From: Sphingomonas sp. 1F27F7B
GTDB lineage: Bacteria > Pseudomonadota > Alphaproteobacteria > Sphingomonadales > Sphingomonadaceae
NCBI RefSeq assembly: GCF_005503355.1
Contig: NZ_SCMK01000002.1
Location: 62,001-126,000, forward strand
Direction of reading: 5' to 3'
DNA length: 64,000 nucleotides
Of this stretch, positions 52,672-61,679 are shown piece after piece (the first letter of the stretch is position 1; every line of letters starts with the position of its first letter). Made by a program: the position numbers and the translations under genes. Under the pieces are notes generated by a model. It was not told where the DNA came from. It ran no database searches and saw only the letters and a program-made list of their open reading frames with translations.

Positions 52672-53648
52672 GGATAGGGGTGATCGGCGGCGGCGCCTGG
52701 GGCACGGCCCTGGCCCAGGTCGCGGCGCGGGGCGGCAGCGAGGAGGTGCTGCTCTGGGCGCGCGAGGCGCAGGTGGTGGAGAGCGTGAACCTCCGCCACC
52801 GGAACGATATATTCCTCCCGCAGGTATCGCTCAGCCCGAGTATCCGCGCCACGCGTGACCTTCGTGACCTTGCGGATATGGAAGCGTTGCTCGTGGTGGC
52901 CCCGGCCCAGCATGTCCGCGCCGTCCTGTCCGAGACGCCGGTCGGCGACATGCCGCTGGTCCTCTGCGCCAAGGGGATCGAGGCCGGCACCAAGCTGCTG
53001 GTGGGAGAAGTGGCGCACCAGGTCGCCCCCCGGGCGCCGCTCGCAGTGCTCTCAGGTCCCACCTTTGCCCATGAAGTCGCGGCCGGCAAACCCACCGCCG
53101 TCACCCTGGCCTGCGGGGACGAGGGGCTGCGGGCACGCCTGGCCGAGCGGCTGGCGGGGCCTGCCTTCCGCACCTATGGCTCGGCCGACCTGGTGGGGGC
53201 GGAGATCGGCGGGGCGGTCAAGAACGTCCTCGCCATCGCCTGCGGGGTGGTGGAGGGTGCCGGCCTGGGCCTCAACGCCCGCGCCGCGCTGATCGCCCGG
53301 GGCTTTGCCGAGATGACGCGCTTCGGCCTGGCCCGCGGCGCCCAGGCGGAGACGCTCACCGGCCTGTCGGGCCTGGGCGACCTGGTCCTCACCTGTTCCT
53401 CCACCAATTCGCGCAACTTCTCTCTTGGCCTGGGGCTCGGCCAGGGGAAGCCGGCCGCGGCGCTGATGGCCGACCGCAAGACGGTGGCGGAAGGCGCCTT
53501 CACTGCGCCTGTCCTGCGCGAAGCCGCGCGCGACGCCGGCGTGGACATGCCCGTCACCCGCGCGGTCAACGCGCTGCTCGAGGGCGCGCCCGTCGCCCGG
53601 GTGATCGAGGAACTGCTCAGCCGCCCCCTGCGGGAGGAACTGCAATGA
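52668..53648 (+). CDS. gpsA: Glycerol-3-phosphate dehydrogenase [NAD(P)+]
   Basis: Reduces dihydroxyacetone phosphate to sn-glycerol-3-phosphate for phospholipid synthesis. The 326-residue protein has the dinucleotide-binding [13 protein letters not shown], the LCAKGIE and [16 protein letters not shown] motifs, catalytic lysine in [13 protein letters not shown], and [19 protein letters not shown]. It is co-translated with tsaD (ATGA) and the DUF1697 gene (ATGA). Confidence 0.96.
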   Translation: MRIGVIGGGAWGTALAQVAARGGSEEVLLWAREAQVVESVNLRHRNDIFLPQVSLSPSIRATRDLRDLADMEALLVVAPAQHVRAVLSETPVGDMPLVLCAKGIEAGTKLLVGEVAHQVAPRAPLAVLSGPTFAHEVAAGKPTAVTLACGDEGLRARLAERLAGPAFRTYGSADLVGAEIGGAVKNVLAIACGVVEGAGLGLNARAALIARGFAEMTRFGLARGAQAETLTGLSGLGDLVLTCSSTNSRNFSLGLGLGQGKPAAALMADRKTVAEGAFTAPVLREAARDAGVDMPVTRAVNALLEGAPVARVIEELLSRPLREELQ

Positions 53649-54181
53649 AGTGGGCGGCGATGCTCCGGGGCATCAACCTGGGCAAGCGCCAGCTCAAGTC
53701 GGCGGAGCTCAAGGCCGTGGTCGAGGGCATGGGCTTTACTGCGGTCAGGCCGATCCTCGCCTCGGGCAATGTCGTGTTCGAGGCCGGCGACGCGGCGCCC
53801 GAGGCCATCGAGCGCGATCTCCACGCGGCGCTGGAGCGGGCCACCGGCCTCAAGTCTGAAGTGTTCGTGCGCAACTGCGCCGATCTCGAAACGCTGGTCG
53901 AGGCCAATCCCTTTCCCGAGGAAGCGAAGGCGCGGCCCAGTTTTCTCCTCGTCACCTTCCACCGCGCGGCGCCGGACCAAGCGGCGATCGACCGGCTGGC
54001 GGAGAGCCATGACGGCCCCGAGCGCATGGCGGTGGTCGGCCGCGAGCTGTTCACCGATTTCCCCGAGGGCCAGGGCCGCTCGACCCTGGTTCCCGCGATG
54101 CAGAAGGCCAGGCTGGCCCAGGGCAATACCGGGCGCAACTGGAACACGGTGCTCAAGCTGCTCGCGGCGTTGCGGGACTAG
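53645..54181 (+). CDS. DUF1697 family protein
   Basis: A 178-residue protein of the DUF1697 family, structurally known but functionally uncharacterised. It begins [48 protein letters not shown], the diagnostic N-terminal pattern, followed by a ferredoxin-like fold and a C-terminal ARLAQGNTGRNWNTVLKLLAAL. It overlaps gpsA by four bases. Its own end overlaps the convergent DUF1674 gene by four bases. Confidence 0.9.
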   Translation: MKWAAMLRGINLGKRQLKSAELKAVVEGMGFTAVRPILASGNVVFEAGDAAPEAIERDLHAALERATGLKSEVFVRNCADLETLVEANPFPEEAKARPSFLLVTFHRAAPDQAAIDRLAESHDGPERMAVVGRELFTDFPEGQGRSTLVPAMQKARLAQGNTGRNWNTVLKLLAALRD

Positions 54182-54330
54182 AAATCGACGGCGATGCCCT
54201 TGCGCTCCCAATCGCCATAGCGAGTCGGGTCGAGCGCATCGGGCTTTCCCCGGGCCGGCTCGGGCTTCGGCAGCGGCGGGCTCGGCGTCAGATACGCGGG
54301 CGGTTTCACATTTGCGGGGCGCTGGGCCAT
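54178..54330 (-). CDS. DUF1674 / SdhAF4-like succinate dehydrogenase assembly factor
   Basis: A 50-residue protein, too short for routine length cut-offs, ending in the diagnostic DPTRYGDWERKGIAVDF of the DUF1674 family, whose eukaryotic member SDHAF4 binds the flavinylated SdhA subunit and promotes succinate dehydrogenase assembly. The N-terminal 30 residues are proline-rich and probably disordered. The ATG is at 54330, 35 bases from the divergent rsmB-like start. The 3' end overlaps the DUF1697 gene antisense by four bases. The sdh genes are not in the window. Confidence 0.85.
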   Translation of the reverse strand: MAQRPANVKPPAYLTPSPPLPKPEPARGKPDALDPTRYGDWERKGIAVDF

Positions 54331-54365
54331 AGGCAGCAGATCGTCCTTCCCATCGCCGAGGTCAA

Positions 54366-55649
54366 GTGAAGCCGCCGCGCCGCCATTCCCCCCGCCAGAC
54401 GCCCGATGCTCCCGGCGTGCCCACGCGCCGTGCCGCGCTCAAGCTGCTCGATGCGGTGCTCCGCCGCGGGCTGGCACTGGAACAGGCGCTCGACTCCGCC
54501 GCGCAGGGCCTTGCGCCCAATGATCGCGGCCTCGCCCATGCCATCGCCGCCGAAGTGCTGCGCCGGCTCCCCGATCTTGACGCGCTGATCGATTCGGCGA
54601 CGAAGCAGCGCCTGCCCGACGACGCCAAGGCGCGCTTCGCCCTGCGCATCGCGCTCGTCCAGGCGCTCGCGCTCGGCACGCCGGGCCATGCCGCGATCGC
54701 CACCGTGCTGCCGCTCGTCGACGGCGGGCCGCGCAAGCTGGTCCATGGCGTGTTCGGCACGCTGGTCCGCCAGGGCGCGACGCTGCCCGAGCCGCCGACC
54801 CTGCCCGACGCAGTGGCGCTGCGCTGGCATGCCGCCTGGGGCGACCAGGTGATCGAGGATGCCGAGCGCGCCATCGCGGTGCCGCCGCCGCTCGACCTGA
54901 CGCTGCGCGATCCCGCGATCGCGCCCGACCTGCCCGGCGCCAGCCTGATCGCCGGGCACCTCCGCCTGGACGAGAAGGGCGCGGTGGCGATGCTCCCCGG
55001 CTATGCCGAGGGCGATTGGTGGGTGCAGGATCTCGCCGCCTCGCTGCCCGCCCGGCTGGTCGGCAGGGGCGACGGCACCGTGCTCGACCTGTGCGCCGCG
55101 CCCGGGGGCAAGACGCTCCAGCTCGCCGCCGCCGGCTGGCGGGTGACTGCGGTCGACATCTCGGAAAGTCGTCTCGCGCGACTTCACGAGAATCTGGAGC
55201 GCACCGGGCTGCGCGCCGAAGTGGTCGCCGCCGACCTGCTCGGCTGGGCTCCCGATGCGCCGGTCGATGCGGTCCTGCTCGATGCGCCGTGCAGTGCCAC
55301 CGGCATCTTCCGCCGCCATCCCGACGTGCTCCACCGCGTCCGGCCGCGCCTGATCGCCGAGATGGCCGAGCTGCAGGGCCGGCTGCTCGCTCGCGCGGCG
55401 GACTGGGTGCGGCCGGGCGGCACGCTCGTCTTCTCGACCTGCTCGCTCGAGCCCGAGGAAGGCGAGATGCAGCTGGCGGCGTTCCTCGCTGCGCGGCGCG
55501 ACTATGCCCTCGCCCCCGTCCGGCCGGAGGAGCTGCCGCGCGGCGTCGCCCCCCGCGACGACGGGAGTCTCCGCCTGCTCCCCGGAACGCTCGGCGATGC
55601 CGGCGGGTTGGACGGGTTCTTCATCGCGAGGCTCGCCCGCAAAGCCTGA
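54366..55649 (+). CDS. RsmB/NOP-type RNA cytosine-5 methyltransferase
   Basis: A 427-residue protein with an N-terminal NusB-like RNA-binding domain (about 20-150) and a C-terminal class I methyltransferase. The SAM motif VLDLCAAPGGKTLQLA and both catalytic cysteines are visible, in DAPCSATGIFRRHPD and FSTCSLEPEEGE. The architecture matches RsmB, which makes m5C967 in 16S rRNA, although target specificity in alphaproteobacteria is not proven. The start is GTG at 54366. rpe follows 37 bases downstream. Confidence 0.92.
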   Translation: MKPPRRHSPRQTPDAPGVPTRRAALKLLDAVLRRGLALEQALDSAAQGLAPNDRGLAHAIAAEVLRRLPDLDALIDSATKQRLPDDAKARFALRIALVQALALGTPGHAAIATVLPLVDGGPRKLVHGVFGTLVRQGATLPEPPTLPDAVALRWHAAWGDQVIEDAERAIAVPPPLDLTLRDPAIAPDLPGASLIAGHLRLDEKGAVAMLPGYAEGDWWVQDLAASLPARLVGRGDGTVLDLCAAPGGKTLQLAAAGWRVTAVDISESRLARLHENLERTGLRAEVVAADLLGWAPDAPVDAVLLDAPCSATGIFRRHPDVLHRVRPRLIAEMAELQGRLLARAADWVRPGGTLVFSTCSLEPEEGEMQLAAFLAARRDYALAPVRPEELPRGVAPRDDGSLRLLPGTLGDAGGLDGFFIARLARKA

Positions 55650-55686
55650 GGTTGCGCGCGAATCCCGGGGTGCCTAAGGATTCGTC

Positions 55687-56343
55687 ATGGCCATCCGCAT
55701 CGCACCTTCGATCCTCTCCGCCGATTTCGCCAGGCTGGGCGAGGAAATCCGCGCCATCGACGCGGCGGGCGCCGACTGGATCCATGTCGATGTGATGGAC
55801 GGGCATTTCGTGCCCAACATCACGATCGGCCCGGGCGTGATCAAGGCGCTGCGCCCGCACACCGCCAAGCCGTTCGACGTGCACCTGATGATCGCGCCGG
55901 TCGACCCGCTGCTCGAGGCCTTTGCCGATGCCGGTGCCGACTGCATCTCGGTGCACCCGGAATCGGGCCCGCACCTCCATCGCACGCTCCAGACGATCAA
56001 GGGGCTGGGCAAGCGTGCCGGCGTGGTGCTCAATCCCTCCACGCCGGTGGATGCCGTCGACTATGTCATGGACATGGTCGATCTGATCCTGGTGATGAGC
56101 GTGAACCCGGGTTTCGGCGGGCAGAAGTTCATCGAGAGCCAGCTCGGCAAGATCGCCGAGCTGCGCAGGCGGATCGATGCCAGCGGCCGCGCGATCGACC
56201 TGGAAGTGGATGGCGGCATCGATCGCGAGACCGCGCCGCGCGCCATTGCCGCGGGTGCCGACGCGCTGGTCGCCGGCACCGCCACCTTCACCGGCGGCCC
56301 GAGCCGATATGCGGCGAACATCGCCGCGCTGCGAGGCGGGTGA
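55687..56343 (+). CDS. rpe: Ribulose-phosphate 3-epimerase
   Basis: Interconverts ribulose-5-phosphate and xylulose-5-phosphate in the pentose phosphate pathway. The 218-residue TIM barrel has all family motifs: [29 protein letters not shown] (metal His and Asp), [19 protein letters not shown] and EVDGGID. The stop overlaps the heparinase-family GTG start (GTGA). Confidence 0.96.
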   Translation: MAIRIAPSILSADFARLGEEIRAIDAAGADWIHVDVMDGHFVPNITIGPGVIKALRPHTAKPFDVHLMIAPVDPLLEAFADAGADCISVHPESGPHLHRTLQTIKGLGKRAGVVLNPSTPVDAVDYVMDMVDLILVMSVNPGFGGQKFIESQLGKIAELRRRIDASGRAIDLEVDGGIDRETAPRAIAAGADALVAGTATFTGGPSRYAANIAALRGG

Positions 56344-58073
56344 GCAATGACGGCATCGACTCCGGAGCCGACGGAGTCGAGCAGGGCAAGCGGCTCATCC
56401 GCACCGGCGGAGAACGCGGCCTCAGCCTTGCCGAGCGCATCTCCGAGCGCTTCCAGCGCCTCGCCTGGCGCACGCCGCTCCACAACATGCGCCTGAAGGG
56501 CCGGCACCCGCTCAAGCTGATCGCAGTCGGCGAGGACCCGTTCTTCGGCGATGTCGAGCGCGGCAATGCGCTGCTCGACGGCTATGTGCTGTTCCGCGGC
56601 GAGCAGCGCTCGGTCACCGGGCTCGACTTTGCCCGGCCCGACTGGTCCGTGGCGATGGGCGAGTATCTCCACGGTTTCGGCTGGCTGCGCGATCTCTCCA
56701 GCGTCACCACGCGAGTAACCGCGGCGCCGATCGCCGAGGCGCTGATGCAGCGCTGGCTGGCCGTGCATGGCGACAAGGTTTCCGATCCCGCCTGGCGCGC
56801 CGATCTGGTCGGCCGGCGCATCCTGGCCTGGACGGCCCATGCGCCGCTGATCCTGTCGGCCAACGACCTGGTCTATCGCTCCTCGGTGCTCCATGCGCTG
56901 GCCAAGGGCGCGCGCCATCTCGATCGTGCCGCCGATCGCGTCCCGCTCGGCACGCCGCGTATCGCCGCCTGGTGCGGCGTGCTGGCCGCCGGGCTGATGA
57001 TCCCGGGCGGCGATCCGCGCCGTTCCTTCGGCGAGACCGGGCTGCGCCGGGCGCTCGAACAGTCGATGTTCGACGATGGCGGCACGGTCGGCCGCTCGCC
57101 CTGGGGCCAGCTCGACGCGATGCAGCTGCTGACGATCCTGGCCAACGCCTATGAGGCGCGCCGGCTCGAGCCGCCGGCCTTCGTCGCCTCCGCGCTGGGC
57201 AGGATGGTCACCGCGCTGCTCGGCGTCTGCCATGGCGACAAGGGCCTGGGCAGCTGGCAGGGCAGCGCTCCCGTGCCCGGCGCACTGATCGAGCAGGCGG
57301 TGGAGGCCACCGGCGTGCGCACCCGCCCGCTCAAGCAGGCGCGCGAATGGGGCTATCAGCGGCTGAACGCGGGCGGCACGGTGCTGATCGTCGACGCGGC
57401 ACCGCCGCCGCTGGCCCGGCTGGCGGCGGGCGGCTGCGCCTCGACGCTCGCTTTCGAGCTTTCGGACGGGCCGCACCGGATCGTCGTCAATTGCGGCGGC
57501 TCGAACATGGCCAATGCCGCGATGCCTGCCGCGCTGGGCGAAGGCCTGCGCACCACCGCAGCGCATTCCACGCTCGTGCTGGCCGACAGCAACTCGACGG
57601 CGATCCATCCCGACGGATCGCTCGGCCGCGGCGTCGTCGAAGTCGAGCTGGCGCGCACCGAGAGCGAGAATGGCAGCCGGATCGAAGCAAGCCATGACGG
57701 CTATGTCCGCCGCCTGGGCTTCGTCCATCGCCGGCTGATCGCGCTCGGCGGCGACGGGCGCGACGTGCGCGGCGAGGACATGCTGCTCCCCGCCGACAAG
57801 CGCAAGCGCAAGGCGAACACGCCGTTCGCGATTCGCTTCCACCTCGCTCCCCAGGTCGAGATCTCGCCCACCGCCGACGGCCAGGCGGCGATCCTGCGCC
57901 TGCCGAGCGGGCATCTCTGGCAGTTCCGCTGCAAGGGCGGGGCGCTCGCCTTCGAGGATTCGCTGTGGATCGACGGCACGGGCAGGCCGGTGCCGACCAG
58001 GCAGCTGGTGATCACCGGCGAATCGCTCGCAGGTGGTGCAAACGTCAGCTGGCTGTTCCACCGCGCGAAGTGA
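56340..58073 (+). CDS. Heparinase II/III family protein
   Basis: A 577-residue protein with a helical (alpha/alpha)-toroid N-terminal part (about 90-340) and a C-terminal beta-sandwich (about 365-570) of the heparinase II/III-like type, a polysaccharide-lyase fold. Segments such as FDFARPDW-like [28 protein letters not shown], and HRIVVNCGG...[14 protein letters not shown] are typical of cytoplasmic alphaproteobacterial members. There is no signal peptide, so heparin is an unlikely natural substrate. The start is GTG overlapping the rpe stop. Its role is unknown; the frequent linkage with purH noted here is only an observation of position. Confidence 0.85.
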   Translation: MSNDGIDSGADGVEQGKRLIRTGGERGLSLAERISERFQRLAWRTPLHNMRLKGRHPLKLIAVGEDPFFGDVERGNALLDGYVLFRGEQRSVTGLDFARPDWSVAMGEYLHGFGWLRDLSSVTTRVTAAPIAEALMQRWLAVHGDKVSDPAWRADLVGRRILAWTAHAPLILSANDLVYRSSVLHALAKGARHLDRAADRVPLGTPRIAAWCGVLAAGLMIPGGDPRRSFGETGLRRALEQSMFDDGGTVGRSPWGQLDAMQLLTILANAYEARRLEPPAFVASALGRMVTALLGVCHGDKGLGSWQGSAPVPGALIEQAVEATGVRTRPLKQAREWGYQRLNAGGTVLIVDAAPPPLARLAAGGCASTLAFELSDGPHRIVVNCGGSNMANAAMPAALGEGLRTTAAHSTLVLADSNSTAIHPDGSLGRGVVEVELARTESENGSRIEASHDGYVRRLGFVHRRLIALGGDGRDVRGEDMLLPADKRKRKANTPFAIRFHLAPQVEISPTADGQAAILRLPSGHLWQFRCKGGALAFEDSLWIDGTGRPVPTRQLVITGESLAGGANVSWLFHRAK

Positions 58074-58108
58074 TAGGGCTCGCCCGCCGATTCGGGGGAG
58101 GAAGCGAG

Positions 58109-58315
58109 ATGGCGCAGGTCGAAGTGTTCGATGAGGAGGATGCGCGCGAGCCGCTGTTCGTCGGTGAGTTCGGCTTTCTGCCGCGCGCCGGTGAAAGCCT
58201 GTCGATCGAAGTCGACGGCGTCTTCAGCTATTACCGGGTGACGGAGACATGGTTCCGCCACGACGAGGAGAGCGACGCGTTCCTGCCCTGCCTGCGCGTC
58301 GAGCTCGAAGACTAG
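58109..58315 (+). CDS. Small acidic hypothetical protein (68 aa)
   Basis: A 68-residue protein, strongly acidic, with a GGGGGAGG ribosome-binding site ending eight bases before the ATG, which supports a real gene. The predicted fold is a small beta-sheet (REPLFVGEFGFLPRAGESLSIEVDGVFSYYRVTETWF). I do not recognise the family; it may be a conserved sphingomonad protein. It lies between the heparinase-family gene and purH on the same strand. Its stop codon forms part of the left end of the palindromic repeat that follows. Confidence 0.7.
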   Translation: MAQVEVFDEEDAREPLFVGEFGFLPRAGESLSIEVDGVFSYYRVTETWFRHDEESDAFLPCLRVELED

Positions 58316-58443
58316 AATCGTTTTCGGTAGGGCGGCACCGGCCCGCTCCCCCACCCGGCCACCCATAGAATATACTTCCGCGGGGTGGCCGGGTGGGGGA
58401 GCGGGCCCGTGCCGACGCAGCGAAGCTGAAAAACGACTCTAGG
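58312..58443. repeat. 132-bp palindromic element before purH
   Basis: The element begins CTAGAATCGTTTT and ends AAAACGACTCTAG, so the ends are inverted copies with one difference. Inside, 58340-58364 and 58382-58406 are perfect complements of 25 bases (core CCCCCACCCGGCC/GGCCGGGTGGGGG), with further near-matches outward and an AT-rich 17-base loop. It encodes nothing. The structure resembles a miniature inverted-repeat element or a large REP-type palindrome, and its left end overlaps the stop codon of the small acidic gene. Confidence 0.8.
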
Positions 58444-58483
58444 GGTTGCGCCGGGCGCTCCGATCCGTAGAGGGGCTTGCCGC

Positions 58484-60055
58484 ATGGATCAGGTGAAAAT
58501 CAGGCGCGCACTCCTCTCGGTCTCCGACAAGACCGGGATCGTCGAACTCGCACGGGCGCTGGCGGCGCAGGGAGCCGAACTGGTCTCGACCGGAGGCACC
58601 GCCACCGCGCTCCGCGACGCCGGGCTGGAGGTGCGCGACATCTCCGACCTCACCGGCTTTCCCGAGATGATGGACGGGCGCGTGAAGACGCTTCACCCCA
58701 AGGTGCATGGCGGCCTGCTCGCGATCCGCGGCAACGATGACCATGAGGCTTCGATGGCCGAGCACGAGATCGCCCCGATCGATCTCGTCGTGGTCAATCT
58801 CTATCCCTTCGCCGAAACGGTGGCGCGGGGGGCGAGCCGCGACACGATCATCGAGAATATCGATATCGGCGGCCCCTCGATGGTGCGCTCGGCCGCGAAG
58901 AACCACGAGAGCGTCGCGATCCTGACCGATCCCGCCGACTATGCGCTGGTCCTGGGCGGCGAGACCACGCTGGCCCAGCGCCGCAAGTTCGCCGCCAAGG
59001 CCTATGCCGCCACCGCCGCCTATGACGCGATGATCGCCAGCTGGTTCGCCCTGGTCGACCAGGCCGAGGCGTTTCCCGAGACGATGCACCTCGCGCTCAA
59101 GCGCGGCCAGGAACTGCGCTATGGCGAGAACCCGCACCAGAAGGCGGCCTTCTACATCCATGGCGGCCCGCATGTGCAGGGTATCGGCCAGGCCCGGCAG
59201 GTCCAGGGCAAGGAACTGAGCTACAACAACTACAACGACGCCGACGCCGCGCTCGAACTGGTCAGCGAGTTCCGCGACGGCCCGCCGAGCGTGGTGATCG
59301 TCAAGCACGCCAATCCCTGCGGCGTGGCGAGCGCGGAGACGCTTGCGGATGCCTATGCCGCTGCCTTTGCCTGCGACACCGTCTCGGCGTTCGGCGGCAT
59401 CATTGCCGTGAACCGGCCGCTGGATCGCGCCACGGCCGAGCAGATCACCTCGATCTTCACCGAAGTCGTGGTCGCCCCCGGGGCCGATGAAGAGGCGCTC
59501 GCGCTGTTCGCGGCCAAGAAGAATCTCCGCCTGCTGCTGACCGAGGGGCTGCCCGACCCGGCGCGCGGGGGGCTGGCCGCCAAGTCCTTTGCGGGCGGCT
59601 GGCTGATCCAGAGCCGCGACAACGGCATCACCGCGTGGGAGGACCTGAAGGTAGTGACGAAGCGCGCGCCGACCGAACAGGAACTGGCGGACTGCCTGTT
59701 CGCCTGGACGGTGGCGAAGCACGTCAAGTCGAACGCGATCGTCTATGCCAAGGACGGCAGCACCGCCGGCATCGGCGCGGGCCAGATGAACCGCCTGGAG
59801 AGCGCGCGCATCGCCGCCTGGAAGGCGAAGGACGCCGCCGACAAGGCCGGCTGGCCGCAGCCGCGCACGATCGGCTCGGCAGTCGCGTCCGACGCCTTCT
59901 TCCCCTTTGCCGACGGCCTGCTCGCCGCGGTGGAGGCCGGGGCGACGGCAGTGATCCAGCCCGGCGGCTCGATCCGTGACGACGAAGTGATCGCGGCGGC
60001 CGACGCGGCCGGCCTGGCGATGGTCTTCACCGGCATGCGGCACTTCCGGCACTAG
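58484..60055 (+). CDS. purH: Bifunctional AICAR formyltransferase/IMP cyclohydrolase
   Basis: Performs the last two steps of IMP synthesis. The 523-residue protein has the N-terminal IMP cyclohydrolase (MGS-like) domain ([54 protein letters not shown]) and the C-terminal AICAR transformylase domain ([50 protein letters not shown]). The length and all motifs are normal. It lies just downstream of the palindromic element, which separates it from the preceding rightward genes. Confidence 0.97.
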   Translation: MDQVKIRRALLSVSDKTGIVELARALAAQGAELVSTGGTATALRDAGLEVRDISDLTGFPEMMDGRVKTLHPKVHGGLLAIRGNDDHEASMAEHEIAPIDLVVVNLYPFAETVARGASRDTIIENIDIGGPSMVRSAAKNHESVAILTDPADYALVLGGETTLAQRRKFAAKAYAATAAYDAMIASWFALVDQAEAFPETMHLALKRGQELRYGENPHQKAAFYIHGGPHVQGIGQARQVQGKELSYNNYNDADAALELVSEFRDGPPSVVIVKHANPCGVASAETLADAYAAAFACDTVSAFGGIIAVNRPLDRATAEQITSIFTEVVVAPGADEEALALFAAKKNLRLLLTEGLPDPARGGLAAKSFAGGWLIQSRDNGITAWEDLKVVTKRAPTEQELADCLFAWTVAKHVKSNAIVYAKDGSTAGIGAGQMNRLESARIAAWKAKDAADKAGWPQPRTIGSAVASDAFFPFADGLLAAVEAGATAVIQPGGSIRDDEVIAAADAAGLAMVFTGMRHFRH

Positions 60056-60084
60056 GCCGAGAACGCGAGCGGATAGCTGATTTC

Positions 60085-60121
60085 CCTTCGTCATCCGGGC
60101 CTCGAGCCGGGACGACGAAGG
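60085..60121. repeat. Imperfect hairpin in the purH-flippase convergent gap
   Basis: CCTTCGTC (60085-60092) pairs with GACGAAGG (60114-60121), with a partly paired middle (TCCGGGC...GCCGGGA). It sits between two convergent genes and can act as a two-way transcription end. The sequence resembles CGTCATCCCGG-type repeats seen in sphingomonad genomes. Confidence 0.55.
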
Positions 60122-60149
60122 AAGAATGGGCGCCGCGCAAGGGCGAGGG

Positions 60150-61679
60150 CTAGAGCGTCCCGTCCATCGGCAGCGTCGCCTCGCCTGCCCTGGGCATCTT
60201 GCGGAACAGCGCGCGGTCCTCCGGGCCGAAGCCGAACTTGATGATCACGAACAGATAGGTGACCAGGATCGCCGGCATGCCGATGCTGAGCTCGGCCCAT
60301 TCATATTGCTTGGGCAGGCTGGTGAACGCCCCCCCGACCAGGCTGGCGATCGCGATCGCGGCGAAGAAGCTCGGCCGGATCGAGACGACCGACGCGCCGG
60401 TCAGGCGATAGAGAAGGGCGGCCTTCACTGCCGATCCGATGGTCAGCGACAGGGCGAGCGCCAGGGCCGGCCCGGCGGCCTGGACCGGCTGGGGCCAGCC
60501 CTGGGCCCGCGCGACGAAGACGAACACGAAGCTCAGCACGATCTGCAGCAGCAGCACGCATACCGAGATCGCCAGATTCTTGTGACGAGCGATATAGACC
60601 AGGCCGGTCTCGCAGACCGCGCCGGTCGAGGCGAGCACTTCGGCGACGAGCAGGATGCACAGCGCGCCGGCGCCGATCACGAACTCCTTGCCGATCAGCC
60701 CCATCACGCCTTCGGCCGGCAGCGAGAACATCACTGCCAGCGCGGCCTGGGCGCTCGTCACCCAGAAGCCGACCTGGCGCACCTGCTTGGCGACCGCGGC
60801 CCGGTCGTTCTCGGCGAGCGCCTTGGTGACGACGGGCCCCAGGATGGGATCGAAGCTCGACTTGAGCCGCTGCGGCACCGAGGCGACTTGCTGCGCCATG
60901 TAATAGATACCCACCACCGCGGGGCTGAACAGCAGGGCCAGGATGAAGCGGTCGACGTTGCGCGTCGCCCATTCGATCGCGTCGGCGCCGGCGAGCGGCG
61001 CGTTGGCGCGGGCGAGCCACCAGATCGAGCTGGGCCGCGGCCGCCAGCCATGCGGCAGGCCATATTCCTTGACGAACGGCACGATCGAAGCGGCCAGGGC
61101 GGCGATCATCGACAGCGCATAGGCGAAGATCAGCCCGTCGCGCGCCGAGACATAGGAGAAGCCCCAGGCGGCGATGCTGATCGTCCAGGGCTCGATGATC
61201 GCGCGCGCTGTCACTGCCGCGCCGATATTGTGGCGATAGGCGCAGGCGGAGAGCGCGACGTCGGACAGCGCCGGGCACAGCACCACCAGCGCGACCAGCG
61301 GCTCGAGCCCGGTCACCTGGCTGTTGGGGAACATCGCCTGGGGGAAGAGCACCAGCACGCCGCTGGCGATCAGCGAGGCGATCAGCGCCACCACCATCGC
61401 GTCCCACACGACATGCGCATGCGGCCGGTCGGTGCCCGCCAACGCCTGGGCCAGCCCGCGCTTGAGGCCGAGCGTGGCGAGCAGCGCCGCCACTTCGATC
61501 ACCAGCACCGCGATCGCATAGCGGCCGACAATGTCGGGGCCATAGGCGCGGCCGGCGATGAACAGGAAGGGCAGCCGCGCGGCGAGGCGCAGGACGAAGC
61601 CCAGGATATTGGTCCGCCCGCCCTTGGCGAGCGCGTTGATGTCCTCGCCCCCCGAAGGCGCGGTCACGGTCTCGCTCAA
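60150..61679 (-). CDS. Polysaccharide flippase-type membrane protein (MOP superfamily)
   Basis: A 509-residue protein with about 12-14 predicted membrane helices, fitting the Wzx/MurJ-like oligosaccharidyl-lipid flippase (MOP) superfamily. The N-terminal GRTNILGFVLRLAARLPFLFIAGRAYGPDIVGRYAIAV is the typical first helix pair of polysaccharide-export flippases. No glycosyltransferases, polymerase or export genes are adjacent, so the exported glycan is unknown. It begins in an ATGA overlap with polA, an unusual partner. Confidence 0.85.
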   Translation of the reverse strand: MSETVTAPSGGEDINALAKGGRTNILGFVLRLAARLPFLFIAGRAYGPDIVGRYAIAVLVIEVAALLATLGLKRGLAQALAGTDRPHAHVVWDAMVVALIASLIASGVLVLFPQAMFPNSQVTGLEPLVALVVLCPALSDVALSACAYRHNIGAAVTARAIIEPWTISIAAWGFSYVSARDGLIFAYALSMIAALAASIVPFVKEYGLPHGWRPRPSSIWWLARANAPLAGADAIEWATRNVDRFILALLFSPAVVGIYYMAQQVASVPQRLKSSFDPILGPVVTKALAENDRAAVAKQVRQVGFWVTSAQAALAVMFSLPAEGVMGLIGKEFVIGAGALCILLVAEVLASTGAVCETGLVYIARHKNLAISVCVLLLQIVLSFVFVFVARAQGWPQPVQAAGPALALALSLTIGSAVKAALLYRLTGASVVSIRPSFFAAIAIASLVGGAFTSLPKQYEWAELSIGMPAILVTYLFVIIKFGFGPEDRALFRKMPRAGEATLPMDGTL

